From the NCBI GenBank assembly GCA_964616985.1, contig CAZTVF010000028.1:1-49169 (forward strand): a stretch of 49,169 nucleotides of DNA, written 5' to 3'. The notes beneath the pieces are model-generated. The model was not told the origin of the DNA, did not search any database, and saw only the letters and a program-made list of their open reading frames with translations. Positions 33,255-41,959 of the stretch are shown here, in pieces. Position 1 is the first letter of the stretch, and the number at the start of each line of letters is the position of its first letter. The translations under genes and the position numbers were made by a program. This DNA comes from CAZTVF01 sp964616985. GTDB taxonomy: Bacteria > Planctomycetota > Phycisphaerae > SM23-33.

Positions 33255-34189
33255 GCCGCCGCCTCCTTCGCGTGGACGGTGAGGCGAGGCGTGGCCGCGG
33301 CGGGGCTCTTGAGACGCTGGCGAAGCAGCGGCCAGAACTTTTCATCGCGCAGCTGCTGCCATAACTGGACGAACTTGCCGAAGGCCTTCTGGCGGTCGTC
33401 GGCGCGGTCCCGCATGAGCGCCGCGACGCCGACCGGCGGGTTCTTGCGCCCCAGGCCGCGGACGAAGTGGGCGAGCATGGCGGCCCAGACGTCGCAGTCG
33501 TGCACCTCGCCCAGTTGCGTCTGGGCCTTGCGTGCGGCGTCGATGAACGGCTGGAGTTCTTTGCCATAGCGGGGGGCGAGCACCTCCAGCGTGTAGCGAA
33601 GGTGCTTGCACGCGATCCGCATGCGGTGCACCTGGGCGATGCGCTGGGGATGCTTGAGGCACGCCTGCTCGGCCTTGACGTCCTTGAGGCAGCGGCGGAC
33701 GCTCTTGTCGGCGAAGGCGGCGAAGGCGTCGCCCACGCCGGGCGGCGGGGAGGCGTCAGCCAGGTTGTCGGCGATCTCGTCGAGCACGCCCTTTTTCACG
33801 AAGCGGGCAAGCTGCCGATGAGCCGCCTTGCGGGCCTGGCGCGATTGCTGCTGAATCTGCCTCAGCAGTTGGGGCAGGCCTGCCCTCGCGCTGGGGCGCT
33901 GGGCATCGCGAAAGCGAAGGAGGAATTCGATCTGCACGTCGCCGTCGCGGGCCTCGCCCAGGGCGTGCGTGAGTTTTCCGAGTTTCTTCTGCCACGCGCT
34001 GGCGTCCGGCCAGCAGCGGCCGAACACCCTCGCTGCCGTCCTGAGCCGCCTCGACGCCACGCGCACGTCATGCAGGCCCTCGACGCTGAGTTGCGTGCCA
34101 GACGGCGGGATCTCCGATCGCAGCACCCCCAGCCGGTCGCGGACGGAGGCAGCGGCGAACTCGCATAGAGATGTATGGCGGCGTTTCAT
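33251..34189 (-). CDS. CHAD domain protein
   Basis: A 312-residue CHAD-domain protein, a helical fold rich in conserved His and basic residues that binds polyphosphate. The two halves show the signatures VEGLHDVRVASRRLRTAARVFG and VHRMRIACKHLRYTLEVLAPRYG. The whole protein is strongly basic (many Arg and Lys). No CYTH domain is fused to it. CHAD proteins are often encoded near ppk and localise to polyphosphate granules, which fits the genes downstream here. I use the ATG at 34189 (AGGA 8 bases upstream); ATG 34198 and a TTG at 34225 are alternatives. Confidence 0.91.
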   Translation of the reverse strand: MKRRHTSLCEFAAASVRDRLGVLRSEIPPSGTQLSVEGLHDVRVASRRLRTAARVFGRCWPDASAWQKKLGKLTHALGEARDGDVQIEFLLRFRDAQRPSARAGLPQLLRQIQQQSRQARKAAHRQLARFVKKGVLDEIADNLADASPPPGVGDAFAAFADKSVRRCLKDVKAEQACLKHPQRIAQVHRMRIACKHLRYTLEVLAPRYGKELQPFIDAARKAQTQLGEVHDCDVWAAMLAHFVRGLGRKNPPVGVAALMRDRADDRQKAFGKFVQLWQQLRDEKFWPLLRQRLKSPAAATPRLTVHAKEAAA

Positions 34190-34268
34190 CGAGGTCATCC
34201 TAAGGCGGCCGACGGAGTCCGGCAACGGCCCCTGAAAGGATTAACACGTTCTTAACTCGGCCAAACCA

Positions 34269-35198
34269 TTATAAGGAGGGTCCTTGGATGGAAATCCAGG
34301 AGAGGGCGGCGCCGGCGGCGACGGCGGCGGCAGCGATCCAGAGCATGGGGCCCGGCAGCACGCCCAGGGCCAGGCTGCTGACGACGGTGGCCAGCAGGGG
34401 GATGAAGTTCGCGCTGGCGGCCAGCAGCGTGCCGTTGCCGCGACGCATGGCCAGGTCCCACAGGCTGTAGGCCAGCAGCGTGGGGAGCATGGCCACGTAG
34501 AGAAGTTCCCCCGCCGCCCCGGCCGACCAGTGAGAGGTCTCGCTGACGCCCAGGCGGATGGCGGCCATCGCCAGGCCGGTGGCCAGCATGAAGATCGGGA
34601 CGGCGTTGGCGTCACTCTTGCCGCCCCAGCGTTCGCTGAGGTTGGAGTACAGGGCCCAGGACACGCCCGCGCCCAGGGCGAAGAGGTAAGGCGTGGCCCC
34701 TCGCTGCAGGTTGGCCGCCCAATCCGCGGCCGAGCCCGCCCCTGACCCGGTCATCGCCAGGGCAATGCCCGCGAACGACAGCAGGGCGCCCAGGACCAGC
34801 AGCGGGAGGTTCGCCTGGCGGCGAAGGATCGGCACCGACAGCACCAGCGTCAACCCCGGCCACAAGTAGTTGATGACTCCCGCCTCGATCACCTGCTGCC
34901 GCGTTAGGCAGGCGCCCAGGGCCGCGTAGAGCACAATCGTGTAGAACACCATCAGTCCCCCGCATGCCAGGAGATACTTCCGCGGCAGGGCCAGGGCCCC
35001 TCGCAGCCGTCCGCGGGCAACCAGATACGCGCACCCCAGCCCCCCGGCCAGCAGGTACACACACGCCCCGGTGGTCATCGCGCCGAGGTCCTCGGTGAGG
35101 CGGCGCGAGAAGGCAATCACCGTGCTCCATATCAGGATGGCCACGATGCCCAGCAGCGTGGCCGTCCTGTGATGCGATGGTCCGGGCGTTTCGTTCAT
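34269..35198 (-). CDS. EamA/DMT-family transporter, YddG-like
   Basis: A 309-residue inner-membrane protein with ten predicted membrane segments in two EamA halves (ATLLGIVAILIWSTVIAFSR begins the first; PYLFALGAGVSWALYSNLSE the second). NYLWPGLTLVLSVPILRR and WDLAMRRGNGTLLAASANFIPLLAT are close to the aromatic amino acid exporter YddG of enterobacteria. Substrate export of aromatic or other amino acids is likely but not proven. It starts 9 bases after the stop of the large sedolisin gene on the same strand, an odd pairing that may reflect read-through rather than function. Confidence 0.88.
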   Translation of the reverse strand: MNETPGPSHHRTATLLGIVAILIWSTVIAFSRRLTEDLGAMTTGACVYLLAGGLGCAYLVARGRLRGALALPRKYLLACGGLMVFYTIVLYAALGACLTRQQVIEAGVINYLWPGLTLVLSVPILRRQANLPLLVLGALLSFAGIALAMTGSGAGSAADWAANLQRGATPYLFALGAGVSWALYSNLSERWGGKSDANAVPIFMLATGLAMAAIRLGVSETSHWSAGAAGELLYVAMLPTLLAYSLWDLAMRRGNGTLLAASANFIPLLATVVSSLALGVLPGPMLWIAAAAVAAGAALSWISIQGPSL

Positions 35199-35207
35199 CC
35201 CGGGATG

Positions 35208-38200
35208 TTACGGCAGCGGGCTGATTGCCGCCAGACTGAACAGGATGTTGCCCGTCAGGCCGTTGTATCCGTCGATGGCGAAGAAGTACGTCGTCCCGGC
35301 TATGGCGCTGAACGACAAGGCGCTGGTCCGCGTGCGGCGGGCCCAGTCGTCGTCATTGGAGGCGATGGCCGTCAGGGCCGACACGGTGGAACCCGTGTAG
35401 ACGCCCAGCGTGGTGTCGAACGTACTGCCGCGGGTGTTGAGGCGGATGGTCTGGCTGGCGGGGGCGGTCCAGGTCAGCCAGACGCTCGCGCCGCCGCTAT
35501 TGCCTGCGTGGGCGGGTTCGCCGGCCTCGCGGGTTGCGCCCACGTTCGTGCCCGACCATCTCGCGGCCGTGCCGGTCAGTGCGGCGGCCGCGGCGAAGCT
35601 GTCGTTGGCGGGGGCGGCCTGGGCGGAGAGGTTCAGCGCGATGCTGCCGGTGGCGGCGCGGTAGCCGTCGACGGCGAAGTGGTACGTCGTGCCCGCCGTG
35701 GCGGTGAAGGTCAGGGCGCTGGTCAGTGCGTGCAACGCGCGGTTGTCGTCGTTGCCCGCCACAAGCGTCAAGGCCGACACGCCCGTGCCGGTGTAAACGC
35801 CCAGCGTGGTGTCGAAGTTGCTGCCCGTCGTGTTGAGTTTGATGACCTGGCTGGCCGGGGCGGTCCAGGTGAACCAGACCGACGCGCCGCCGGGGTAGCC
35901 CGCGTTGGCGGCCTCGCCGGCTTCCCGGGTTGCGCCCAGGTTCGTGCCGGTCCAGGTCGCGGTCGTGCCCGACAAGGCCGTCGCGGCGGCGAAGCTGTCG
36001 TTCGTCGGCGGGATCTCCGCCAGCGTTACCACGATCGAGCCCGTCGCGCCGTTGTAGCCGTCGATGGCGAAGTAGTAGGTCGTGCCCGCCGCCGCGGTGA
36101 AGGTCAGTGCGCTGGTCCGCGTCCTGCCGGCGGGGTCGTTATCGTTGGAGGCGACGGGGATGAGGCCGGCCACGTCGCCGCCGGTGTAGACGCCCAGCAG
36201 CGTGTCGAAGCCGCTGCCGCGGGTGCTGAGGGCGAAGACGCTGGTGTCGGCGGCGGTCCAGGCCAGCCAGACACTCGCGCCGCCGGCGTTGCCTGCGTGG
36301 CTGGGTTCGCCCGCCTGGCGCGTGGCGGCGATGTTCGTGCCGTTCCACGTGGCGTCGGTGCCGGTGAGGGCGGCCGCGGCGGCGAAGTTGTCGTTGGCCG
36401 GGGCGGACATCTGGGCGAGGTTCAGCGTGAACTGGCCCGTCGCCCCGTTGTAGCCGTCGATGGCGATGGCGTAGGTCGTGCCCGCCACAGCGGCGAAGGT
36501 CAAGGCGCTGGTCACGCCATGACCGCCAGGGACGTCATCGTTGGAGGCGACGGCCGTCAGGGCGCCCAGCGTGCTGCCGGAGTAGACGGCCAGCAGCGTG
36601 TCGAAGTTGCTGCCGGCAGTGTCGAGGGAGATCCGCCCGTCGGCTGCGGCGGTCCATGAGTACCACACGCTGGCGCCGCCGCGGTTGCCGGCGTGGGCGG
36701 GTTCGGAGGTTTCGCGTGTCGCGGCGGCGTTGGTGCCGTCGGCGGTGGCGGTCGAGCCGGCCAGCACGACCGGGGAGGCGAAGTTGTCGTTCGTCGGCGC
36801 CAGCGCCAGGATTCGCATGGCTGTCGACGCGGCGGCGCTGGAGACGTTCGCTGTGTCCGTGGCCACGCCGTAGTACGTGTAGCTGCCGGGCGCCAGCAGG
36901 CTCGTGTCCAGGGCGATCGACCACGACGTGCCGCTGGGCACGCCGCCGCCCAGCAGCGTGTCGGCCCCGATCTGCAGGCCGCCCAGTCCGTTGGACTCGC
37001 GGTAGAACGTCACCGAGGCGATCGTGCCGGAGTTCTCCTGCACGTTGACCGCGGTGAGCGTCGCAGGGGCCCCCGCGTACGCCGAGGACGGGCTGGCCGC
37101 CAGCGAACCGATCGTCGGCACGGGCGTAGGCGTCGGCGTGGGCATGTCGGCCAGCGTCGCCGCCAGCAGGTTCACGATGGGCGTGCCTCGCCCCGTCACA
37201 AGGTCGTAGCCCGCGGTGGCCGCGTAGCCGTTGTTGCCGGCGGTGATGTCGTGGTAGTTCGTCGCCGACATGCCGTACAGGCGCGGCAGCGTCTCGCTGT
37301 AGCCGTCCATCGCGCTGCCGCCGCCCAGCACGATGCCCTGGTTGGCGATGGCGATGACGCCCGCCCACAGCGGGGCCGACAGGCTCGTGCCGCCCACCTG
37401 CGCCCAGGGGTGGCTGGCGCCGAAGTCCCAGCTGTCGATGACGGCCACGCCGCTGCGGGGGTCGGCGTCCATCGCGATGTCAGGCACGGCACGGTACGAG
37501 GTGGTCTGCGTCACCACGCCGTTTTGCCACGCCGGCTGCGCTGCATACAGGCTGATGCCGCCGCCCGAGCCGCCCCATGAGCCGCTGCTGGTGCCGTTGC
37601 CCCAGGCGCTCTCGGAGACATACGTGCCGCTGCTATCGGCCGACAGGTACGTGCCGCCCACCGAAAGGACGCGCGGCGAGGAGGCGGGGAACGACACGGA
37701 TCGCGTGTGGCTGTTGGGGGAGTAGGCCCCGCTGTCGCCGCTGGAGGCGATGAACGTCACGCCGCCATGCCCCGCGGGGGTGACGAAGTGGCTGTCCCAC
37801 ATCCACTGGCCGGCGAACTCGTCCGACCCCCAGCTCATCGAGATGGCCGAGACGCCCGGGTAGTTGCGCGCGGTGTCGATCGCAGCGAACAGGTCAGTAT
37901 CGGAATTGGAGTTGGCCTCCACCAGCAGGATGTTGGCGCCCGGGGCGGCGGCGTGGGCCCACTGCACGTCGAGCGATGTTTCGATCGCCCAGGAGTTGCC
38001 CGGCCCGCTGGGGTCGGTGCCCGGCAGGTTCGTCGAACCGTCCTGCCCCAGGATCGTGAAAACCGGGTCGGGCAGGCCGAACTGCAGGTTGAACGTGTGC
38101 AGGTCTTCCACGATGGTGGGGGCGTGGTAAGCGTCGACGATGGCGATGGTCTGGCCGGCGCCGTCGCCCACCACCGAGCCGAACATCACCTGGTTTAGGC

Positions 38201-38420
38201 CATACGCGTGGCGAAGGAGCGAGGGCGTCATGCCATAGGGGCTTGCCGCCGTGGCCGGCTGCACCGTGCCCGCCGCGGTGAACAGGTTGAACGTGGGCGC
38301 CGCCGCCGGGACGCCTGACATCAGCAGGCGCGGCTCAAGCGGTTCAAGGCGCGCGAGCGAGGCAAGATCACGGGACGCACGGCGACCGCGGAGGTGGGAG
38401 GGGGCCTTGACCTTCTTCAT
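35208..38420 (-). CDS. Secreted S53 sedolisin-like peptidase with LEPR motif and four C-terminal repeats
   Basis: A 1070-residue exported protein. Its N-terminus has a basic stretch and the planctomycete-type motif LEPLEPRLLMSG (25-36), seen on many large surface proteins of that phylum. Residues about 60-440 form a sedolisin domain with Glu147 and Asp151 (ETSLDVQWAHAAAPGA), oxyanion Asp229 (SGDSG) and catalytic Ser346 (GGTSLSAPLWAG). This is the Ser-Glu-Asp set of acid-active peptidases. No long pro-domain precedes it. An Ig-like segment (about 455-540) follows, then four tandem repeats of about 131 residues, each starting NDNFA/NDSFA and containing GGASVW..WTA, FDT.L.VY.G and AGTTY..A.DGY. 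The ATG at 38420 has AGGTG 5 bases upstream. It probably acts at the cell surface or outside. Confidence 0.94.
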   Translation of the reverse strand: MKKVKAPSHLRGRRASRDLASLARLEPLEPRLLMSGVPAAAPTFNLFTAAGTVQPATAASPYGMTPSLLRHAYGLNQVMFGSVVGDGAGQTIAIVDAYHAPTIVEDLHTFNLQFGLPDPVFTILGQDGSTNLPGTDPSGPGNSWAIETSLDVQWAHAAAPGANILLVEANSNSDTDLFAAIDTARNYPGVSAISMSWGSDEFAGQWMWDSHFVTPAGHGGVTFIASSGDSGAYSPNSHTRSVSFPASSPRVLSVGGTYLSADSSGTYVSESAWGNGTSSGSWGGSGGGISLYAAQPAWQNGVVTQTTSYRAVPDIAMDADPRSGVAVIDSWDFGASHPWAQVGGTSLSAPLWAGVIAIANQGIVLGGGSAMDGYSETLPRLYGMSATNYHDITAGNNGYAATAGYDLVTGRGTPIVNLLAATLADMPTPTPTPVPTIGSLAASPSSAYAGAPATLTAVNVQENSGTIASVTFYRESNGLGGLQIGADTLLGGGVPSGTSWSIALDTSLLAPGSYTYYGVATDTANVSSAAASTAMRILALAPTNDNFASPVVLAGSTATADGTNAAATRETSEPAHAGNRGGASVWYSWTAAADGRISLDTAGSNFDTLLAVYSGSTLGALTAVASNDDVPGGHGVTSALTFAAVAGTTYAIAIDGYNGATGQFTLNLAQMSAPANDNFAAAAALTGTDATWNGTNIAATRQAGEPSHAGNAGGASVWLAWTAADTSVFALSTRGSGFDTLLGVYTGGDVAGLIPVASNDNDPAGRTRTSALTFTAAAGTTYYFAIDGYNGATGSIVVTLAEIPPTNDSFAAATALSGTTATWTGTNLGATREAGEAANAGYPGGASVWFTWTAPASQVIKLNTTGSNFDTTLGVYTGTGVSALTLVAGNDDNRALHALTSALTFTATAGTTYHFAVDGYRAATGSIALNLSAQAAPANDSFAAAAALTGTAARWSGTNVGATREAGEPAHAGNSGGASVWLTWTAPASQTIRLNTRGSTFDTTLGVYTGSTVSALTAIASNDDDWARRTRTSALSFSAIAGTTYFFAIDGYNGLTGNILFSLAAISPLP
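35211..36790 (-). repeat. Four tandem ~393-base coding repeats
   Basis: The 3' half of the sedolisin gene consists of four copies that differ at many positions, so they are old or under selection for diversity. They share blocks coding for SEPAHAG/GEP.HAG, SVW..WTA and TSAL.F.A.AGTTY. Confidence 0.85.
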
Positions 38421-38647
38421 GAGTGCACCTTTATCTGCGAGCGAACGTTCAGCGAGGAGCAACCATAGTACTATCGTCGCGCCGCGGGCACAATCATGAA
38501 CGTGTCACATTGTGCCAGTTGCCTCGCAGGGGCGGCCGGCCGCCCACAGCGCGTACAAATCCTTGCTTTCCTGGACAAACGAGCCGCAGAAAGGTTTGCC
38601 GGATTTCTGATCCCGGGGGCGAGGCGCGGGGGCAGCGTCAAATCTCA

Positions 38648-38677
38648 TTGCCAAGGGCGGGGCCTTTTTCCCATAAT
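38648..38677 (+). promoter_or_regulatory. Promoter for Sua5-phosphatase gene, near leaderless
   Basis: TTGCCA (38648-38653) and CATAAT (38672-38677) are 18 bases apart, each with five of six consensus bases. The expected start near 38684 lies only about 4 bases before the ATG at 38688. Confidence 0.55.
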
Positions 38678-38687
38678 GTCGCGGCCG

Positions 38688-39803
38688 ATGAAGACCAAGG
38701 TTATCCAGATTCGATCCCCGGGAGATGTCGCCGCTGCGGCGGCCCAGGGGGCCCTTGCGCTCCAAGAGGGGTTGCTGGTGGGCTTCGCGACCGAGACGGT
38801 GTATGGCATCGCGGCCAACGCGGCCAACGCGGCGACGATGGAGCGGCTGAGGGAGCTGAAGTCGCGGCCGACGCGGTCTTTCAGCGTGCACCTGGGGCGG
38901 CCGCAGGACGCCTTCCGCTACGTCGCCCACATGCCCATGCCCGCCCGCATGATCATCCGCAAAGGCTGGCCCGGGCCGGTGACGCTGCTGGCGCCCACCG
39001 GCGGCAAGCTCGCCGACGCGGCACTGGGCGGGGCGGAGCTGTACGGGCGGCTGGTGCAGGACGACACGATCGGCCTGCGATGCCCCGACGAGCCCGTAAC
39101 CATCGCCATGCTCCAGCAGGCGGCAGTGCCCGTGGTGGCGCCCAGCGCCAACCTGGCCGGGGCGCCCTCGCCGCGCAGCGCCCAGGACGTGCTGGCCGCC
39201 CTCGACGGCAAGATCGACCTCCTCCTGGACAGCGGGCCCACGCGCCTGGGCGTCGACAGCACGATCGTCCACGTCGGCGCCGACGGCTGGAAGATCGTCC
39301 GCGCCGGCGCCGTCGACGCCGCCTCCGTCCGCCGCCTGGCCACATGCACCGTGCTGTTCGTCTGCACGGGCAACACCTGCCGCAGCCCGATGGCGGCGGG
39401 CCTGGCCGTGAAGGTGCTGTGCGACGAGTTGCATTGCCGCCCGGCGGAACTGGCCGACCGCGGCTGGAGTGTGCTGTCGGCGGGGGTGTACGCGGGGGGC
39501 GAGTCCCCGGCGACGCCCGAGGCCGCTGCGGCCGCCCGCAAACTCGGGGCCGACATTTCCGGTCACCGCAGTAGAAAATTGACATCCGAATTGATTCATG
39601 GCGCCGATATGATATTCTGCATGACAGATCTCCACGTGGAAGAGGTCTGCTCGCTGTCGCCGCCCGACGCGGACAAAGTGCAGCGGCTGGACCCTGCCGG
39701 GGAGATTCCCGATCCAATTGGCCAGTCACAGGACGTGTATCTTCGCACAGGCCGGCGTATTCTGCAGGCCGTGAAAGACGCATTGCACACGAGGATGCCA
39801 TGA
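38688..39803 (+). CDS. Sua5/TsaC-like domain fused to YwlE-like protein-arginine phosphatase domain
   Basis: A 371-residue fusion. Residues 1-215 are a Sua5/YrdC/YwlC domain that makes threonylcarbamoyl-AMP for tRNA t6A (FATETVYGIAANAANAATM, LKSRPTRSFSVHLG, WPGPVTLLAP, GLRCPDEP, PSANLAGAPSP). Residues 220-371 are a low-molecular-weight phosphatase with C-x5-R (CTGNTCRS, Cys226/Arg232) and general-acid Asp342 (IPDPIGQS). The Thr in the loop (CTGNTCRSPMA) is the residue known to favour phosphoarginine in YwlE over phosphotyrosine. I start at 38688 because the promoter places transcription start just before it. The stop overlaps rpiB by four bases. In Bacillus subtilis the separate genes ywlC, ywlE and ywlF(rpiB) are neighbours, so the fusion mirrors known synteny. 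Confidence 0.93.
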   Translation: MKTKVIQIRSPGDVAAAAAQGALALQEGLLVGFATETVYGIAANAANAATMERLRELKSRPTRSFSVHLGRPQDAFRYVAHMPMPARMIIRKGWPGPVTLLAPTGGKLADAALGGAELYGRLVQDDTIGLRCPDEPVTIAMLQQAAVPVVAPSANLAGAPSPRSAQDVLAALDGKIDLLLDSGPTRLGVDSTIVHVGADGWKIVRAGAVDAASVRRLATCTVLFVCTGNTCRSPMAAGLAVKVLCDELHCRPAELADRGWSVLSAGVYAGGESPATPEAAAAARKLGADISGHRSRKLTSELIHGADMIFCMTDLHVEEVCSLSPPDADKVQRLDPAGEIPDPIGQSQDVYLRTGRRILQAVKDALHTRMP

Positions 39804-40285
39804 GAATTGCCGTTGCCGCTGACCATCGCGGTCACCAGGTCAAAGAGAAGATCGCCGCCTTGCTGGGCGAGCAGGGGCACCAGGTCATGGACCTGGGCAC
39901 CAACAGCTCGCGCAGCTGCGACTATCCCGACAGCGCGTACCCCGCGGCCAAGGCCGTGGTGGACGGGCAGGCGGACTGCGCGATCCTCATCTGCGGCAGC
40001 GGCATCGGCATGACGATCTGTGCCAACAAGGTCGCCGGCGTCCGCGCGGCCCTGTGCCACGACGAACTGACGGCCCAGATGTCCCGCCGCCACAACAACG
40101 CCAACGTCCTTTGCCTGGCCTCCGACGTGCTGGGCGAGGAACTCATCCGCCGCATCGTCTTCAGCTGGCTGGGGACCGAGTTTGAGCCGGGCGGGCGCCA
40201 CGAGCGCCGCGTCCGCAAGATCGCATGGATCGAGTCGGGCAAAGACCCCAACGCCTACGACCGCGAAAACGGCCTGCAGCAGTAA
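39800..40285 (+). CDS. rpiB: Ribose-5-phosphate isomerase B
   Basis: Interconverts ribose 5-phosphate and ribulose 5-phosphate. The 161-residue protein has MRIAVAADHRGHQVKEKI at the N-terminus, CDYPDSAYPAAKAV, the active-site CGSGIGMTICANKVAGVRAALC and RRHNNANVLCLASDVLG. Its start overlaps the upstream fusion gene by four bases, so the two are co-translated. Some RpiB-like proteins act on allose or galactose phosphates; the standard reaction is the default. No terminator with a T-tract is seen in the 187 bases to the convergent VanZ-like gene. Confidence 0.95.
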   Translation: MRIAVAADHRGHQVKEKIAALLGEQGHQVMDLGTNSSRSCDYPDSAYPAAKAVVDGQADCAILICGSGIGMTICANKVAGVRAALCHDELTAQMSRRHNNANVLCLASDVLGEELIRRIVFSWLGTEFEPGGRHERRVRKIAWIESGKDPNAYDRENGLQQ

Positions 40286-40472
40286 GTTCGGGAAGCGGTG
40301 AACAGCGGGGGTGGATGGCGAGCGCCCACACCCGCTGGCGATCTTGCATTGATTTCGCAATCGCTCGGCTTTTCTGCGATGTGCGCACTGACGAACGCGA
40401 ACGGCTGACATCTTTCGCCCGGCGCTGCCTTTTGACCATTCCCCCTGACCGGCGCCATCGCTCCGCGTTTCG

Positions 40473-40871
40473 CTACTTGTTCCCCGCCAGGCGGCGCCAA
40501 GACGTATAGAGAACCTCCCATGCGATGATCGCTCCGGCGGTGCCGCAGAGGTCGGCGAACCAGTCGTTCAACTCGCAGCCGCGACCGAACCACGGCTGCG
40601 TCCATTCGTCGAGGGCGGCGTACAGGGGCAGGACGAGGATCGTGGCGAGCACCCGCTGCGGCCGCCGAAACCCGTAAGCCGTCAGCGTCAGGATGAACAT
40701 GCCCGCCAGGGCCAGGAAGCCCACGACGTGCTCGGTCTTGTCGCTCACCTCCAGGCTCGGCAGGCGGCTGACCGGCACGTGCGAGGCGGTGGCGGCGGCC
40801 AGCCACAGCAGCACCAGCACGGCCAGCAGCGGCCTGCGGTGACGCGCCAGCAGCGTGGGCAACTCGATCAC
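40473..40871 (-). CDS. VanZ-like membrane protein
   Basis: A 132-residue protein with four predicted membrane segments (LLAVLVLLWLAAATASHVP, HVVGFLALAGMFILTLTAYG, VLATILVLPLYAALDEWTQ, ADLCGTAGAIIAWEVLY). The order of DKTEHVVGFLALAG, LDEWTQPWFGRGCELNDWFAD and GTAGAIIAW is typical of VanZ-family proteins, whose function outside glycopeptide resistance is mostly unknown. The start is a GTG at 40871 that overlaps the SGNH hydrolase stop by four bases (GTGA). It is the last gene of a minus-strand group of four. Confidence 0.88.
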   Translation of the reverse strand: MIELPTLLARHRRPLLAVLVLLWLAAATASHVPVSRLPSLEVSDKTEHVVGFLALAGMFILTLTAYGFRRPQRVLATILVLPLYAALDEWTQPWFGRGCELNDWFADLCGTAGAIIAWEVLYTSWRRLAGNK

Positions 40872-41959
40872 GGTTGATACCCCGGGGCGAGGTGGCGAAG
40901 CAGGAGGCTCAGGACCATCGCTCGCCCGCGCTCGTTGAGATGCATGCCGTCGCGCAGCGGCCAGGCGAAGTTCAGGCAGTTCATCTCCAGGAAGCGGATG
41001 AAGAAGTCGCGGAATTCGACGAGTTCGCACCCCTTGGCCGCGGCCAATCGGCGCGTCTCGTGCGAAAGGCGGGCGTATTCGCCGCGATATTTGCCCTCGA
41101 TCATGTGGTTGGTCAGCAGGAGGAATTCGGTGCCGCAGGCGGCGCGGCAGGTGTCGACGATCCGCCCCAGCGCCGCCGCTCCGTCTTCCTCCAGCCAGCT
41201 CTCGTCCAGGGCGATCACCAGGTCCGGCCGCACCGACAGGATCCGCTCCTGCAGCACGTCGGCCTCGGCCAGCAGGCACCAGCCCGCACTGCCCTTGGCC
41301 CGGGTGAGCACGTCGACCTTCGCCCCGGGGAATGCGTCTTCCAGGGCCAGGCCCAGCGGCATGTTGCCGATGTCGAACGAGATGCTGTCGCCATAGTGGG
41401 CGATGGTGACCTTCTCGCCGCGGCGGAGCTTGGCCAGCGTGCGCGGGATCATCGCCCCCTTGCCGCCGTCCTGGTCGCTCGGCAGGGGCGGGTTCGTCCG
41501 CACCAGGCCGCGGAACCATTCCCACGCCTGTTGCCGCGTCGCGGGCGAAAGCTCCAGCCCCGAGACCGCGATCTCGCACGGCCGTCCCGCCCACAGGATG
41601 ATCTTCGCCCAGCGGGCCGCCAGCTTGGCCGGGAAGTAGTACTCGCACGGGGTCCACGCGTCCGGCGATGCCGCGATGCCAGCTGTGTGGAAGTCGGTCG
41701 ACGGCGCCTGCGGGTCGGTGTAGAACTGGGCCTCCCAGAACGCGCTGACGTTGCTGCGGCAGCGGAAGGCGAGGCGGTAGTAGCCGCCGCTTTCCATGGC
41801 CATCAGCGGCGACTCCAGCCCGTAGGGCGGCCAGTCCGTCCGCACCTGGCGGATGATGCGGCAGGGGCGGCCGAGGTCGTCCACGCCCGCCTGCACCGAG
41901 GCGTCCGCCGGTTCGATGAACTTGCCCTTATTGAGGACGCTCCAGCGATCGAGTTCCAT
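40868..41959 (-). CDS. SGNH/GDSL-type hydrolase
   Basis: A 363-residue protein. The N-terminal 160 residues look like a beta-sandwich or carbohydrate-binding region (SGGYYRLAFRCRSNVSAFWEAQ). The C-terminal part is an SGNH hydrolase with the nucleophile in HYGDSISFD, the oxyanion Asn likely in LLLTNHMIEG, and the Asp-His pair in RDGMHLNERG. Such enzymes remove acyl groups, often acetyl groups from polysaccharides. No signal peptide is visible. Its ATG follows the stop of the upstream esterase without a gap, and it is coupled to the VanZ-like gene downstream. Confidence 0.9.
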   Translation of the reverse strand: MELDRWSVLNKGKFIEPADASVQAGVDDLGRPCRIIRQVRTDWPPYGLESPLMAMESGGYYRLAFRCRSNVSAFWEAQFYTDPQAPSTDFHTAGIAASPDAWTPCEYYFPAKLAARWAKIILWAGRPCEIAVSGLELSPATRQQAWEWFRGLVRTNPPLPSDQDGGKGAMIPRTLAKLRRGEKVTIAHYGDSISFDIGNMPLGLALEDAFPGAKVDVLTRAKGSAGWCLLAEADVLQERILSVRPDLVIALDESWLEEDGAAALGRIVDTCRAACGTEFLLLTNHMIEGKYRGEYARLSHETRRLAAAKGCELVEFRDFFIRFLEMNCLNFAWPLRDGMHLNERGRAMVLSLLLRHLAPGYQP

